24,928 nucleotides of DNA from CAZXYF01 sp964644705 (lineage in GTDB: Bacteria > Planctomycetota > Brocadiia > SM23-32): the NCBI GenBank assembly GCA_964644705.1, contig CAZXYF010000024.1:1-24928 (forward strand), written 5' to 3'. The notes below the pieces were generated by a model that searched no databases, was not told the DNA's origin, and saw nothing but the letters and a program-made list of their open reading frames with translations. Of the stretch, positions 8,591 to 15,685 are shown in pieces. A program made the translations under genes and the position numbers. Every line of letters begins with the position of its first letter. Within the stretch, counting starts at the first letter, position 1.

Positions 8591-9112
8591 CTATTTAGGC
8601 GACATCAGCGTGGTAATGCGGCCCGCGCTCTCGCGGGTGGGCCCGCGCTCCACTTTACCAATGTCCTCAAAACGATCGGTGAATTCCGATAATTTCTCCT
8701 TGGCCTGATCCCCATGGGCCTTTTCACGCCCACTGAGTCTCATGCTGACAAGAACTTTGTTGTGGTCGTTCAGAAACTCTCGAACCCGGTCCGCTTTGAA
8801 ATTAAGATCGTGAGCTTCCGTATTCAGGCCGATGCGAATCTCTTTGAGTTTGCTTTTGGACTTTTGTTGTTTTTGCCGTTTCTTCTTCTGGCGATACTTG
8901 AATTTGCCGTAATCCAGAACTTTGCATACTGGCGGTTCAGCATCCGGCGCAATTTCCACCAGATCTTGTCCATGCTCCTCGGCTTTCTCCAGCGCTTCTT
9001 CGCGCGGTACAATTCCCACATGCTCCCCATCATCAAACACGAGGCGGACCATATCTGCTTTGATCTGGTCGTTGACCCGATAGTTCGGTGAATTGGAATT
9101 ATTCTTTTGCAA
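8591..9112 (-). CDS. infC: Translation initiation factor IF-3, TTG start
   Basis: IF-3 binds the 30S subunit, keeps subunits apart and proofreads the start codon-initiator tRNA pairing. The protein shows the N-domain opening YRVNDQIKADMVRLVFDDGEHVG, the PPVCKVLDYGKFKY linker and the C-domain (KEIRIGLNTEAHDLNFKADRVREFL, GRE-H, final MSPK). The reading frame stays open to 9220, but the extra N-terminus does not look like IF-3 and overlaps the presumed promoter. A TTG at 9112 preceded by GAGAGGG with 5 bases of spacing gives 173 residues, the usual size. A non-ATG start fits the family: E. coli infC uses AUU, and IF-3 discriminates against such codons, giving autoregulation. It is the first gene of the minus-strand block. 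Confidence 0.95.
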   Translation of the reverse strand: MQKNNSNSPNYRVNDQIKADMVRLVFDDGEHVGIVPREEALEKAEEHGQDLVEIAPDAEPPVCKVLDYGKFKYRQKKKRQKQQKSKSKLKEIRIGLNTEAHDLNFKADRVREFLNDHNKVLVSMRLSGREKAHGDQAKEKLSEFTDRFEDIGKVERGPTRESAGRITTLMSPK

Positions 9113-9117
9113 GTACG

Positions 9118-9124
9118 CCCTCTC
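9118..9124 (-). promoter_or_regulatory. Ribosome binding site fixing the infC TTG start
   Basis: GAGAGGG on the minus strand, 5 bases before TTG at 9112. It is the strongest Shine-Dalgarno match near the conserved IF-3 N-terminus. It supports TTG over the upstream in-frame codons, which have no such site. Confidence 0.6.
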
Positions 9125-9185
9125 TATACAGTAGGAAAATAACAGTAACGAACTAAGGAAGAGGCTGCCCCACTCAAGGCGGTTA

Positions 9186-9214
9186 ATGTTATGGAAAAAG
9201 GGCTTAGCAGTCAA
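9186..9214 (-). promoter_or_regulatory. Probable sigma70-type promoter of the infC-purSL block
   Basis: On the minus strand TTGACT (9209-9214) and TAACAT (9186-9191) are separated by exactly 17 bases. The -35 matches the consensus in five of six positions and the -10 in four. Transcription would begin near 9179, giving a leader of about 65 bases before the infC TTG. Confidence 0.55.
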
Positions 9215-9296
9215 ACGCAACGCAGGGCAGAAGCCTTCATGGTGACCGCCGGCGGAATTGATTGGTGAGGTCTCGGAGTTGCGGGCAGCGCCAGGC

Positions 9297-11381
9297 TCAT
9301 CTGTCGAACTTCCCGTCCAGCCATTTAGTTATTCTCGTGGCCAGTAGCGTGGCGGCGCGGGAACGCGCACGTTTGATCGCTTTTGTGCTGTTCCCGGCAT
9401 ACGCTCCTTTACCCGTGATTGAGACACTGTGGAGAATGTTGTCGGAGGATAGGCCGGGATCCATGATCTGTACCCGAACGGGAACGTGTGCGAAGTAAAG
9501 CACCCCCTCAGAGGTGTCGCGTTGTTCGACGATCTTGGGACTGGCTTGTCCCATAATGACCAGCGTGGAAGGCTTTTCCGGGAGGAAGGCGACTGCGCGA
9601 GAAAGAAGTGAGCGGAGATCATCTTTTTCCCGACTGGTTTTCTCGATTGCCGCCTTGAGCTGTTTCTGCGGGATGACGTTGTATTCAGATTGCCGCAGAC
9701 TTTTGGATACGGCGTTCAGCAGCTCCTTTGAATCCCCCTCATCTCGGAAGGATAAAACGCACCAGGTTGTTTGTGGGGAGCGTATCATCATGCGGAACGA
9801 AACCGTTGGAATGTGGAGTCCCTGCAAACCGGAAAGTTGAGTCATGGCGTTAAGATCCAGACGACACCGAACGGTCAGGACGCCGTTGTTGTTGCCCTGC
9901 GCTCTGGACACGGTGCAGCGCGCGCGTCCTTTCTCGTTTGTTCTGGACATCTGCTTGAGATTGGCTTTGCCGGCGACCATTTCAAAGGTGATTGGAAAAT
10001 GACCGAGGGGCTTTGACTTTTGAGTTTCCACCAGGCGCACTTCCAGTGGGGCGGGATCAGGGGACTCGGGGGCAATCCATTGGTCATCCCCGGATATCGC
10101 CCGCAACTGCATTGTGTCCAGTGTTCGATTGAGTTTTGACTTAATTGTGGAGGCGGGAGGGGTGGCGGGGAGGTCCAGGGCTTTGGGTTGCCCGGTTTTC
10201 AAAACTCGGATTGCCAGTTGGGCCTGTGTTTTGGCATAGAGCGAGCTGAGCGCGGCGAGATAACCCTGTACAGCTGATCGGATGTTGCCCGCACGATAGT
10301 GATTGTTGGCGGTTTTGTAAGACTCTCCGCATTGCCGCGCCCGGCTGGTGGCCGTTTCTCGATGTTGAGAAATGGCCGATTCGCGATCCATAACGGCGAG
10401 CAGGTAATAGGTTCCGGTGACCGTATCATACCAATGTTTTTTGGCCCGAATCTCTCCCAAACTGGCTGGTTCAATGGCAACCATTTGGCTGGAGACGTTC
10501 TGCAGATCCCGGGCCAGTTTGCTCTCGCCCTGTGAAGCCAGGCGGGATATGACAGCGGAAGCACGTTTTTGAATTTGACTGTGGATGTAACGTTGTGCGC
10601 TGCGGTGCGCTGACGCCTTGTTTTCGCCAAGGCCCGTGGCGACGATGTACTTTTGCGGAGGAAATTCCTTGCTGTGTCCTCTGGAAAGCCATGCGGGTAT
10701 GTCATTCTGTTCACTGGAAGACTCCAGTTCCTCATCTTCCTGACCGGATCCCTGCAGACGTTTTTTTAGCCTGGAGTCAAGAAATGCTGCCAGTTTCTGA
10801 CTGATTTTCACCTGTTTGCCATTCAGCCGCAGGGCCTTCTGCTCATACGCCGTCTGGGCTTCCATCTGGATCGCGTTATGGACGTTCCTGATGGGGATCC
10901 GGTACAGAACAGTGACTGTATTATTCTCTTCATCCGACCAGGTGTTGTGCCTGACCGTTCGCCGGAGTATGGCGTTAGTTGTGGAGGTGGATACGCTCTG
11001 GATGAATTCACGTTGCGCTCCGGTTAGTTCCCCATCCCCGCCAAAGTGTGATCGGATGAATTCGATGAGCGTTGTGCGTGCATACCGGTTGAGCTCCTTC
11101 GCCAGCTCCGTCCGGGCGGCATCCTCCGCTTCCGCCAGGAGAGCTTCTCGAGAAAGAGCGGTGTCGCCGGTCCCCACGGCGGATATAAACCGGATGGATT
11201 TGCGCGGCCCTTCCGGTCGGGAAGCCCATTCGGGACGCTCGGAAGTGGAGGTTGGAATGTGCTGGCAGGCGGTCAGGGCCAGAAGGACCAGAAGAACAGA
11301 CGCCCACGCTATTCTCGATCTTTCTGGATAGGGCAGGGCGCACGCTTCTGGTTCTTTATCTGAGTGATTAAGGTCAAACAT
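9297..11381 (-). CDS. Large lipoprotein with two LPP20-like modules
   Basis: A predicted envelope lipoprotein of 694 residues. The signal peptide (about 22-38) ends in the lipobox LTAC, making Cys39 the lipidated residue. Two modules follow the LPP20/FlgT-N pattern of Pro-x-Trp, a YI-or-FI-AVG/ATG strand and an alanine-rich helix: the first at about 49-175 (RPEWASRPEG, FISAVGTGDTALSREA), the second at about 228-350 (IPAWLSRGH, YIVATGLGENKASAHRSA). A beta-rich segment with Ig-like character follows (PLGHFPITFEMVAG, TNEKGRARCTV). The C-terminal domain (CVLSFRDEG to the end) is unrecognised but recalls the TolB-N/FlgT-type alpha-beta folds. The start is uncertain: ATG 11381 was chosen for a normal signal peptide, ATG 11399 is close by, and the frame remains open to a TTG at 11462. 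The role is unknown; envelope assembly is a guess. Confidence 0.75.
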   Translation of the reverse strand: MFDLNHSDKEPEACALPYPERSRIAWASVLLVLLALTACQHIPTSTSERPEWASRPEGPRKSIRFISAVGTGDTALSREALLAEAEDAARTELAKELNRYARTTLIEFIRSHFGGDGELTGAQREFIQSVSTSTTNAILRRTVRHNTWSDEENNTVTVLYRIPIRNVHNAIQMEAQTAYEQKALRLNGKQVKISQKLAAFLDSRLKKRLQGSGQEDEELESSSEQNDIPAWLSRGHSKEFPPQKYIVATGLGENKASAHRSAQRYIHSQIQKRASAVISRLASQGESKLARDLQNVSSQMVAIEPASLGEIRAKKHWYDTVTGTYYLLAVMDRESAISQHRETATSRARQCGESYKTANNHYRAGNIRSAVQGYLAALSSLYAKTQAQLAIRVLKTGQPKALDLPATPPASTIKSKLNRTLDTMQLRAISGDDQWIAPESPDPAPLEVRLVETQKSKPLGHFPITFEMVAGKANLKQMSRTNEKGRARCTVSRAQGNNNGVLTVRCRLDLNAMTQLSGLQGLHIPTVSFRMMIRSPQTTWCVLSFRDEGDSKELLNAVSKSLRQSEYNVIPQKQLKAAIEKTSREKDDLRSLLSRAVAFLPEKPSTLVIMGQASPKIVEQRDTSEGVLYFAHVPVRVQIMDPGLSSDNILHSVSITGKGAYAGNSTKAIKRARSRAATLLATRITKWLDGKFDR

Positions 11382-11544
11382 GATATAACTTGGCTCCATA
11401 GATGGCCTGAAATATGACCCGAGAACACCCTGATTGTGGCAGTTTAACCGGTTGGGACGCAAATGATAGGGGGGAGCTAAGCGGTTTTCTATGAATTCCC
11501 CAAAATTTTGCTGTTGGTTGGTGCTGTATCGTATGGGCGGAATA

Positions 11545-11563
11545 CCCCGCGCTTGCCACGGGG
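11545..11563. repeat. Hairpin CCCCG...CGGGG with GGCAAGC-type loop
   Basis: A five-base-pair inverted repeat with a 9-base loop. On the minus strand the loop region contains GGCAAGC, like the hairpin core of the interspersed repeats further right. No T-run follows on either strand, so I do not call it a terminator. Confidence 0.35.
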
Positions 11564-11605
11564 ATGTTTGGGTATCAACCTAAAAAAACGCGGAACAAAC
11601 GAAAT

Positions 11606-11633
11606 GAATCCGCCGGCCCTGACCCGGCGATTC
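11606..11633. repeat. Inverted repeat GAATC-CGCCGG / CCGGCG-GATTC
   Basis: An imperfect 10-base-pair stem with one bulge and a 7-base loop in the 423-base gap between the LPP20-like gene and the Mth938-like gene. On the plus strand it is followed by a T-rich stretch (TTTTTGCTTTTTTT), which would suit a terminator. However, no plus-strand gene precedes it within reach. The rest of the gap holds the other hairpin and a possible promoter; I see no gene in it. Confidence 0.4.
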
Positions 11634-11730
11634 TTAGGTTTTTGCTTTTTTTGCCGGCCAGAAACTTTAGGACATTTCTTAGCTATCGAGCTGGGTATGC
11701 ATTCAGGTTTTCGGGAACACTGGTCCGGGG

Positions 11731-11759
11731 TTGATACTCGTTTCAACGACAGGTAACCT
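11731..11759 (+). promoter_or_regulatory. Possible promoter of the Mth938-like gene
   Basis: TTGATA (11731-11736) and TAACCT (11754-11759) are separated by 17 bases. The -35 is good but the -10 matches only three of six positions. The leader would be about 40 bases. Confidence 0.3.
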
Positions 11760-11804
11760 ACAAACAAGATACTGCTTCTTTTCCCGAGAACGGGGGACAC
11801 GACC

Positions 11805-12158
11805 ATGCATATCGAGGAATACCGATTTGGTCACATCAATGTTGATGGGACGGTGTACACCGACGACGTGATCATCTCACCGGATGGCGTGAATGATTCC
11901 TGGTGGCGCGAAAAAGGCCATGAGGTTTGCGAAGCTGATCTCGAGCCTGTCTGGGAGCAAAACCCCGATATTCTGGTTGTGGGAACGGGAGCGCGTGGCG
12001 TGATGAAAGTCCTCCCTGACGCGCATCAAACGATGGAGAAAAAATGCGACCAGGTCCATGTCATGCGCACCGACGAAGCGGTCGAACGCTACAACCAGCT
12101 GGCCGAGAAAGAAAGGGATCGGCGGCGGGTCGTCGCAGCTCTCCATCTCACCTGCTGA
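11805..12158 (+). CDS. Mth938-like (DUF498) domain protein
   Basis: A 117-residue stand-alone Mth938/DUF498 domain, the fold also found in mitochondrial NDUFAF3. Its biochemical role in bacteria is not settled. Nearly the whole family pattern is visible: YRFGHINVDGTVYTDDVII at the start, WWREKGHE, DLEPVWEQNPDILVVGTGARG in the middle, and EAVERYNQL with the terminal VVAALHLTC. The ATG at 11805 has a GGGGG about 8 bases upstream. It is monocistronic, between a divergent lipoprotein gene and a convergent one. A terminator-like hairpin lies about 230 bases downstream at 12391-12436. Confidence 0.9.
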   Translation: MHIEEYRFGHINVDGTVYTDDVIISPDGVNDSWWREKGHEVCEADLEPVWEQNPDILVVGTGARGVMKVLPDAHQTMEKKCDQVHVMRTDEAVERYNQLAEKERDRRRVVAALHLTC

Positions 12159-12189
12159 AAAGAATATCCACGGAGCAGTGGCCCCGCGA

Positions 12190-12382
12190 TGATGTTTCCC
12201 CGCCCGACAAGGGCTCCCGGAGGTCACTCGGTTTATGCGCAAGCTCAAAGATGGCTCCAGCGCCCTGCCAAAAGGCCCTATCGCGTTGTTTGCGCATCTT
12301 CGGATAGTGCAGAAGTACGCATCAACCGGGACAAGCCCGGCAGGAGGTCCCTCTGGAATAACGTGGTTCACTGAATACTTAC
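12190..12382 (+). repeat. Interspersed repeat, copy A
   Basis: Most similar to copies B and C from 12248 to 12382; weaker similarity to C extends upstream to about 12190-12210. Shared landmarks are AAGATGG-TCCAGCGCCCTGCC near the left end, a central CCGGG-ACAAG-CCCGG hairpin (12326-12340) and the right end GTGGTTCACTGAATACTTAC, which is identical in copy C. The middle (CCCTATCGCGTTGTTTGCGC) is closest to copy B. It lies between the convergent Mth938-like and lipoprotein genes. Confidence 0.8.
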
Positions 12383-12390
12383 CGCCATCA

Positions 12391-12436
12391 CGGGTAATTG
12401 GGCATAAGGGGGCTTGCCCCGGCGTTACCGGTTTTT
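12391..12436 (+). terminator. Probable rho-independent terminator
   Basis: On the plus strand an outer stem CGGGTAA/TTACCGG (12391-12397 with 12425-12431, one mismatch) encloses GGGG-GCTTG-CCCC (12408-12420) and is followed by TTTTT (12432-12436). It could end transcripts of the Mth938-like gene after reading through repeat A. It overlaps the last codons and stop of the convergent lipoprotein gene; the minus strand has no T-run there. Confidence 0.45.
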
Positions 12437-13072
12437 GTCTGTGTTCTCAATAAGCCGGAGATTGAGGTTGAGATTAACGCCATCAAGGGGGGAGTGATTG
12501 GACGTGTCGAATGCGGAGAAGTGGACACCCTGCCTGGTCTTTGATTCGACCGGGAATTCGACGGCCCGTTCCCGGTTCAGATCGCGCAGCGAGACGTCGA
12601 ACAGCAGCGATCCGTTGGCGTATTCAATATAAACCTTGATGGTTTTCCCGTTCGTGAGGTGGAGCTGGAGAGGTTTAATCTCACCGTAGGCAATTGAGAA
12701 ATGCACGGGTCTGAAATGATGATAGTCATCCCCAGACCGGAACTTTCCCCCGAATATCTTTCCATAAAGGACGCGGTCGGGGAAATACGCGTCTTTATCC
12801 AGTGACTTCAGGAGGCGCTGCTCGCGTAATTTCCGGGCGGCATACTTCTTTTCGCGAATTTTGCGTTCCTCGCGTTGTTTGGCGTAATATTCATCAATGA
12901 TCTTGTTCTTCTGTTTGTCATCGAGCGTTTTCCATACTTCGGGCTGGACCCCGAAAGTGTTGGTACACCCCGTCAGGGCGAGCGAACACGAGAGGAACAG
13001 AAGGATGAGAAACAGCCTTCGGGGCCTCGCCGAAACTGCGGGATTATCGGTCTTTCCGTTGTCTGCAGACAT
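12425..13072 (-). CDS. Lipoprotein of unknown function
   Basis: A 215-residue predicted lipoprotein with a basic N-region, a hydrophobic stretch (about 20-34) and the lipobox LTGC, with Cys36 as the anchor. After it comes a short segment (PEVWKTLDDKQKNKIIDEYYAKQ) and a strongly charged, probably coiled-coil helix (about 60-90, rich in Arg, Lys and Glu). A beta-rich C-terminal half follows (about 105-215). I do not recognise the family. The ATG at 13072 was chosen because a GGA lies 8 bases upstream and it gives a normal signal peptide; the frame extends to a GTG at 13114. It is a single gene, flanked by repeat A downstream and repeats B and C upstream. No clear promoter is seen. Confidence 0.75.
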   Translation of the reverse strand: MSADNGKTDNPAVSARPRRLFLILLFLSCSLALTGCTNTFGVQPEVWKTLDDKQKNKIIDEYYAKQREERKIREKKYAARKLREQRLLKSLDKDAYFPDRVLYGKIFGGKFRSGDDYHHFRPVHFSIAYGEIKPLQLHLTNGKTIKVYIEYANGSLLFDVSLRDLNRERAVEFPVESKTRQGVHFSAFDTSNHSPLDGVNLNLNLRLIENTDKNR

Positions 13073-13356
13073 GAGTGATTTCCATATCAAACAATCAGAG
13101 CAACGTTTAATCACAGGGCGTTTTCAGTAACTCGAACAACACCGGCCAGTGTTTCCGTCCGGGATGATAATGGCGGAGATCGTACGGAATTTCAAACCGG
13201 GAGGGCAACGGGTTGAATTCCGTTAATGCTGGATAAGTTCATGTGTACGGGGCGCTTGGAACATGACGTTCAGTTGGATGTGTCCCGTGCGCAATGATAC
13301 AATCCCAGTTACGGTTTGACTCGATGAAAAGAAGACGGCAGCACCCTTGTGTCGTT

Positions 13357-13490
13357 GTATGTATTCGGTAAACCACGTTATCCCAGGTGGGCCTACTGCC
13401 GGGCTTGTTTCGGTTGAGGCATACTTCTGCACTGTGCGAAGATGCGCAAATAACGCGATAGGGTCTTTCGACACGGCGCTGGAGCCATGA
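13357..13490 (-). repeat. Interspersed repeat, copy B (inverted)
   Basis: Read on the minus strand this matches copy A closely: ATGGCTCCAGCGCC, CCCTATCGCGTTATTTGCGC, CAGTGCAGAAGTATGC, ACAAGCCCGGCAG and ATAACGTGGTTTACCGAATAC. The left arm of its hairpin has decayed (CCGAA instead of CCGGG). It lies in the 668-base gap 13073-13740 and sits head to head with copy C. The rest of that gap (13073-13356) shows nothing I can support. Confidence 0.8.
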
Positions 13491-13499
13491 AGAAAATAC

Positions 13500-13694
13500 T
13501 GTGGTTCGGTCCCAGGAAGAAAGGCTTCGGGAGATCGGGCGGTGTTTGCACATGTTGAAAGATGGTTCCAGCGCCCTGCCGAAAGGCTTTGTCGTTTTGC
13601 GTAGTACGTCCGCTTTAGTGCACAGGTACGCTCTTACCGGGGCAAGCCCGGCAGTAGGACATCACAAAATGCATGTGGTTCACTGAATACTTAC
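13500..13694 (+). repeat. Interspersed repeat, copy C
   Basis: Direct-orientation copy. The strong part is 13558-13694, starting AAAGATGGTTCCAGCG and ending with the same 20 bases as copy A. Weaker similarity to the region left of copy A extends to about 13500-13520. The hairpin CCGGG-GCAAG-CCCGG is perfect (13637-13651). Its right end lies 46 bases before the next gene and abuts that gene's possible promoter. Confidence 0.8.
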
Positions 13695-13718
13695 TTGTTG
13701 TCAGTGCTGGTATATACT
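13688..13718 (+). promoter_or_regulatory. Possible promoter overlapping the end of repeat C
   Basis: A -10-like TATACT lies at 13713-13718, 22 bases before the ATG at 13741. The upstream hexamer at the usual distance (TTACTT, 16-base spacer) is poor and falls at the end of repeat C. No other candidate is seen before the gene. Confidence 0.3.
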
Positions 13719-13740
13719 CTACTTCTTCCCCACCCGCCAC

Positions 13741-15627
13741 ATGCAGAAATATCTGAAAAAAGCGCTTGCCCCTCCCGAGTTGGTGGTATGTTTGTTTCTC
13801 GCGGTATTGGCCATGGCACTGTATGCTGATACGCTCCGAGCGGGGTTCGTCGCCGACGATAAGGGGTTGATTGTCAACAATGAAATCATTCATTCCACGG
13901 ATAACATCCCGGCATATTTCCTGCAGGCCTTTTCGACCAGGGGGCTTGACGAGCGGAGCACTGCCTATTATCGACCGGTGATAGCAACCAGCTTCGCCCT
14001 TGATTATGCCCTGGGCGGGGGGCAGCCATGGATGTTCCACCTGACGAATCTTCTGATGTGGGGGATATGCGTGGTGCTGGTTTATTTGTTACTGCGCCGC
14101 CTGTTACCGAAAAAAACACCGGCCGTGGCCGGGACATTGATTTTTGCGGCTCATCCCGTTCACACCGAGACGGTTTGCTGGATTGCGGGAAGGACGGATC
14201 TGTTCGCGCTGGTATTCATGCTGGCTGCCTTTGTATGCGGCATCGAAGCCATGACGAACGAACGGAAAAGCGGGTGGATAGCCGGAGCGGCGCTTGGTGG
14301 GGCTCTGGCTATGTTCTCCAAAGAAATAGCCCTGATTCTGCTCCCGCTCTGGATCGTGTACGGGCTGACCGATCGCCGGATGGAGCGAGGTGGCGGAAAA
14401 TTGGCGAGCTGGAGTCGCCTTGCGGGAATCTACGGCATTCTAACCTTTGGTTATCTTCTGGCCCGCTGGTATGCGGTCGGAGGCATGAAAACTTCTGCTG
14501 GAGCCCCGATTTTCGACCCCTGGACTCTGAGTGGGATGGCGACGATTGGACGCTGCGTGCTGGAATACATGGGGAAACTACTGGTGCCACTGGACCTGAG
14601 TTTTGCTTTTGAGATTACGCCGTTCACCTCCCCGCTGAGCTGGTGGGCTGTGGCATCCCTGGCCGGAGGATTCGGTTTGCTGCTGGTGACATTCTATGCC
14701 ACCTGGCGCCATCCGCGTAAAGGGTTCTGGCTCTGGTGGGTCGGGCTGGGTCTGGGTCCGGCCCTGAATATCATACCAATCAACGAAGTGGTGGCCGAAC
14801 GTTTTCTGTTTGTTCCCTCGGTGGGATATTGTTCGCTTCTGGGGATGGCTTTCGGCGCTGTTCTGTGTCGGGAAACGGATACGGGGAGGTTGCGGCGGGT
14901 GGGGTATGCCGCTCTGATCGTTCTGGTGGTCGGTCTCGGCGCGCAAACTGTGATGCGAACAGCCGATTGGCGGAATGAGCGTCGGTTATATCTTTCTGCT
15001 TTGCGATCGGATCCATACAAACCCCGGGCACAGACCCTGGCCGGGGAGGTTTTCCTGTCCAACCCGCCCGTTCCCGAACGAGCCTATTTACATTACAGCC
15101 GGGCCCTGGAACTGGCCGCCGACCAACCCGGGCTGCGATATGTGGCACAGAACGCACTGGGTAAGCTCTCTGGCCGATTGCACCGGCCGTATGAGGCTTT
15201 GATGCATTACAGTCGCGCACTGGAGTTGCGACCGAACAGCCCGACGGTACGGACGAACCGCGCGCTGCTGCTTATGCAACTGGGGGAAGAACAAAAAATG
15301 GATCGAATGCTGGAACGGGCCAGGGCCGAGCTCGAAGAAGTCCGTGAACACCATCCGGACTACGCCGATGCGCATTTTGCTCTGGGATACTGGGCAATGC
15401 GGCACGGCAAAGATCCCGAACGGGCAATGGAGCTGTTTGATCGGGCTGCGACCCTCGATGATTCGTTTGCAGCGCCCCTGGAGTATAAGGCCCGCGTTCT
15501 ACTCCAGCAGGGCCGCCGGCGTCAGGCATTGCGGGAGGCGCGCCGGGCTCTTACAATAAGACACTCAGAGTCGCTCGTTTCGTTGATAGAACGGATCAAA
15601 TCCCAACTGGATGGCACTGAGCGATGA
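13741..15627 (+). CDS. TMTC-like multi-pass membrane protein with C-terminal TPRs
   Basis: A 628-residue integral membrane protein resembling the TMTC/DUF1736 group of GT-C glycosyltransferase-type proteins. The N-terminal two-thirds has about nine to ten hydrophobic segments. Family-like landmarks are FVADDKGLIVNN with an acidic pair at 39-40 in the first periplasmic loop (the catalytic position in GT-C enzymes), YYRPVIATSFALDY, HLTNLLMW and AAHPVHTETVCWIAGRTDLFA. From about 430 on there are several TPR units (HYSRALELAADQPG, HYSRALELRPNSP, ALGYWAMRHGKDPERAMELFDRA). Eukaryotic TMTCs are O-mannosyltransferases; donor and acceptor here are unknown. The ATG at 13741 has no ribosome site. guaB follows 58 bases downstream. 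Confidence 0.82.
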   Translation: MQKYLKKALAPPELVVCLFLAVLAMALYADTLRAGFVADDKGLIVNNEIIHSTDNIPAYFLQAFSTRGLDERSTAYYRPVIATSFALDYALGGGQPWMFHLTNLLMWGICVVLVYLLLRRLLPKKTPAVAGTLIFAAHPVHTETVCWIAGRTDLFALVFMLAAFVCGIEAMTNERKSGWIAGAALGGALAMFSKEIALILLPLWIVYGLTDRRMERGGGKLASWSRLAGIYGILTFGYLLARWYAVGGMKTSAGAPIFDPWTLSGMATIGRCVLEYMGKLLVPLDLSFAFEITPFTSPLSWWAVASLAGGFGLLLVTFYATWRHPRKGFWLWWVGLGLGPALNIIPINEVVAERFLFVPSVGYCSLLGMAFGAVLCRETDTGRLRRVGYAALIVLVVGLGAQTVMRTADWRNERRLYLSALRSDPYKPRAQTLAGEVFLSNPPVPERAYLHYSRALELAADQPGLRYVAQNALGKLSGRLHRPYEALMHYSRALELRPNSPTVRTNRALLLMQLGEEQKMDRMLERARAELEEVREHHPDYADAHFALGYWAMRHGKDPERAMELFDRAATLDDSFAAPLEYKARVLLQQGRRRQALREARRALTIRHSESLVSLIERIKSQLDGTER

Positions 15628-15685
15628 GATACCTCTTGCGATGCGGAACAAGACGATCCCCCTACAGATGAGTGCGGAGAAACAA

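Noticed and set aside
9113..9220. N-terminal extension of IF-3 up to 9220
   Set aside because: The extension does not look like IF-3, overlaps the presumed promoter, and the TTG at 9112 has the only good ribosome site.
11508..11756. 82-residue plus-strand open frame in the gap before the Mth938-like gene
   Set aside because: Crosses a hairpin and a T-rich stretch, shows no domain and no ribosome site.
12190..13694. CRISPR array
   Set aside because: The copies are too long, too few, in mixed orientation and not separated by uniform spacers; no cas genes.
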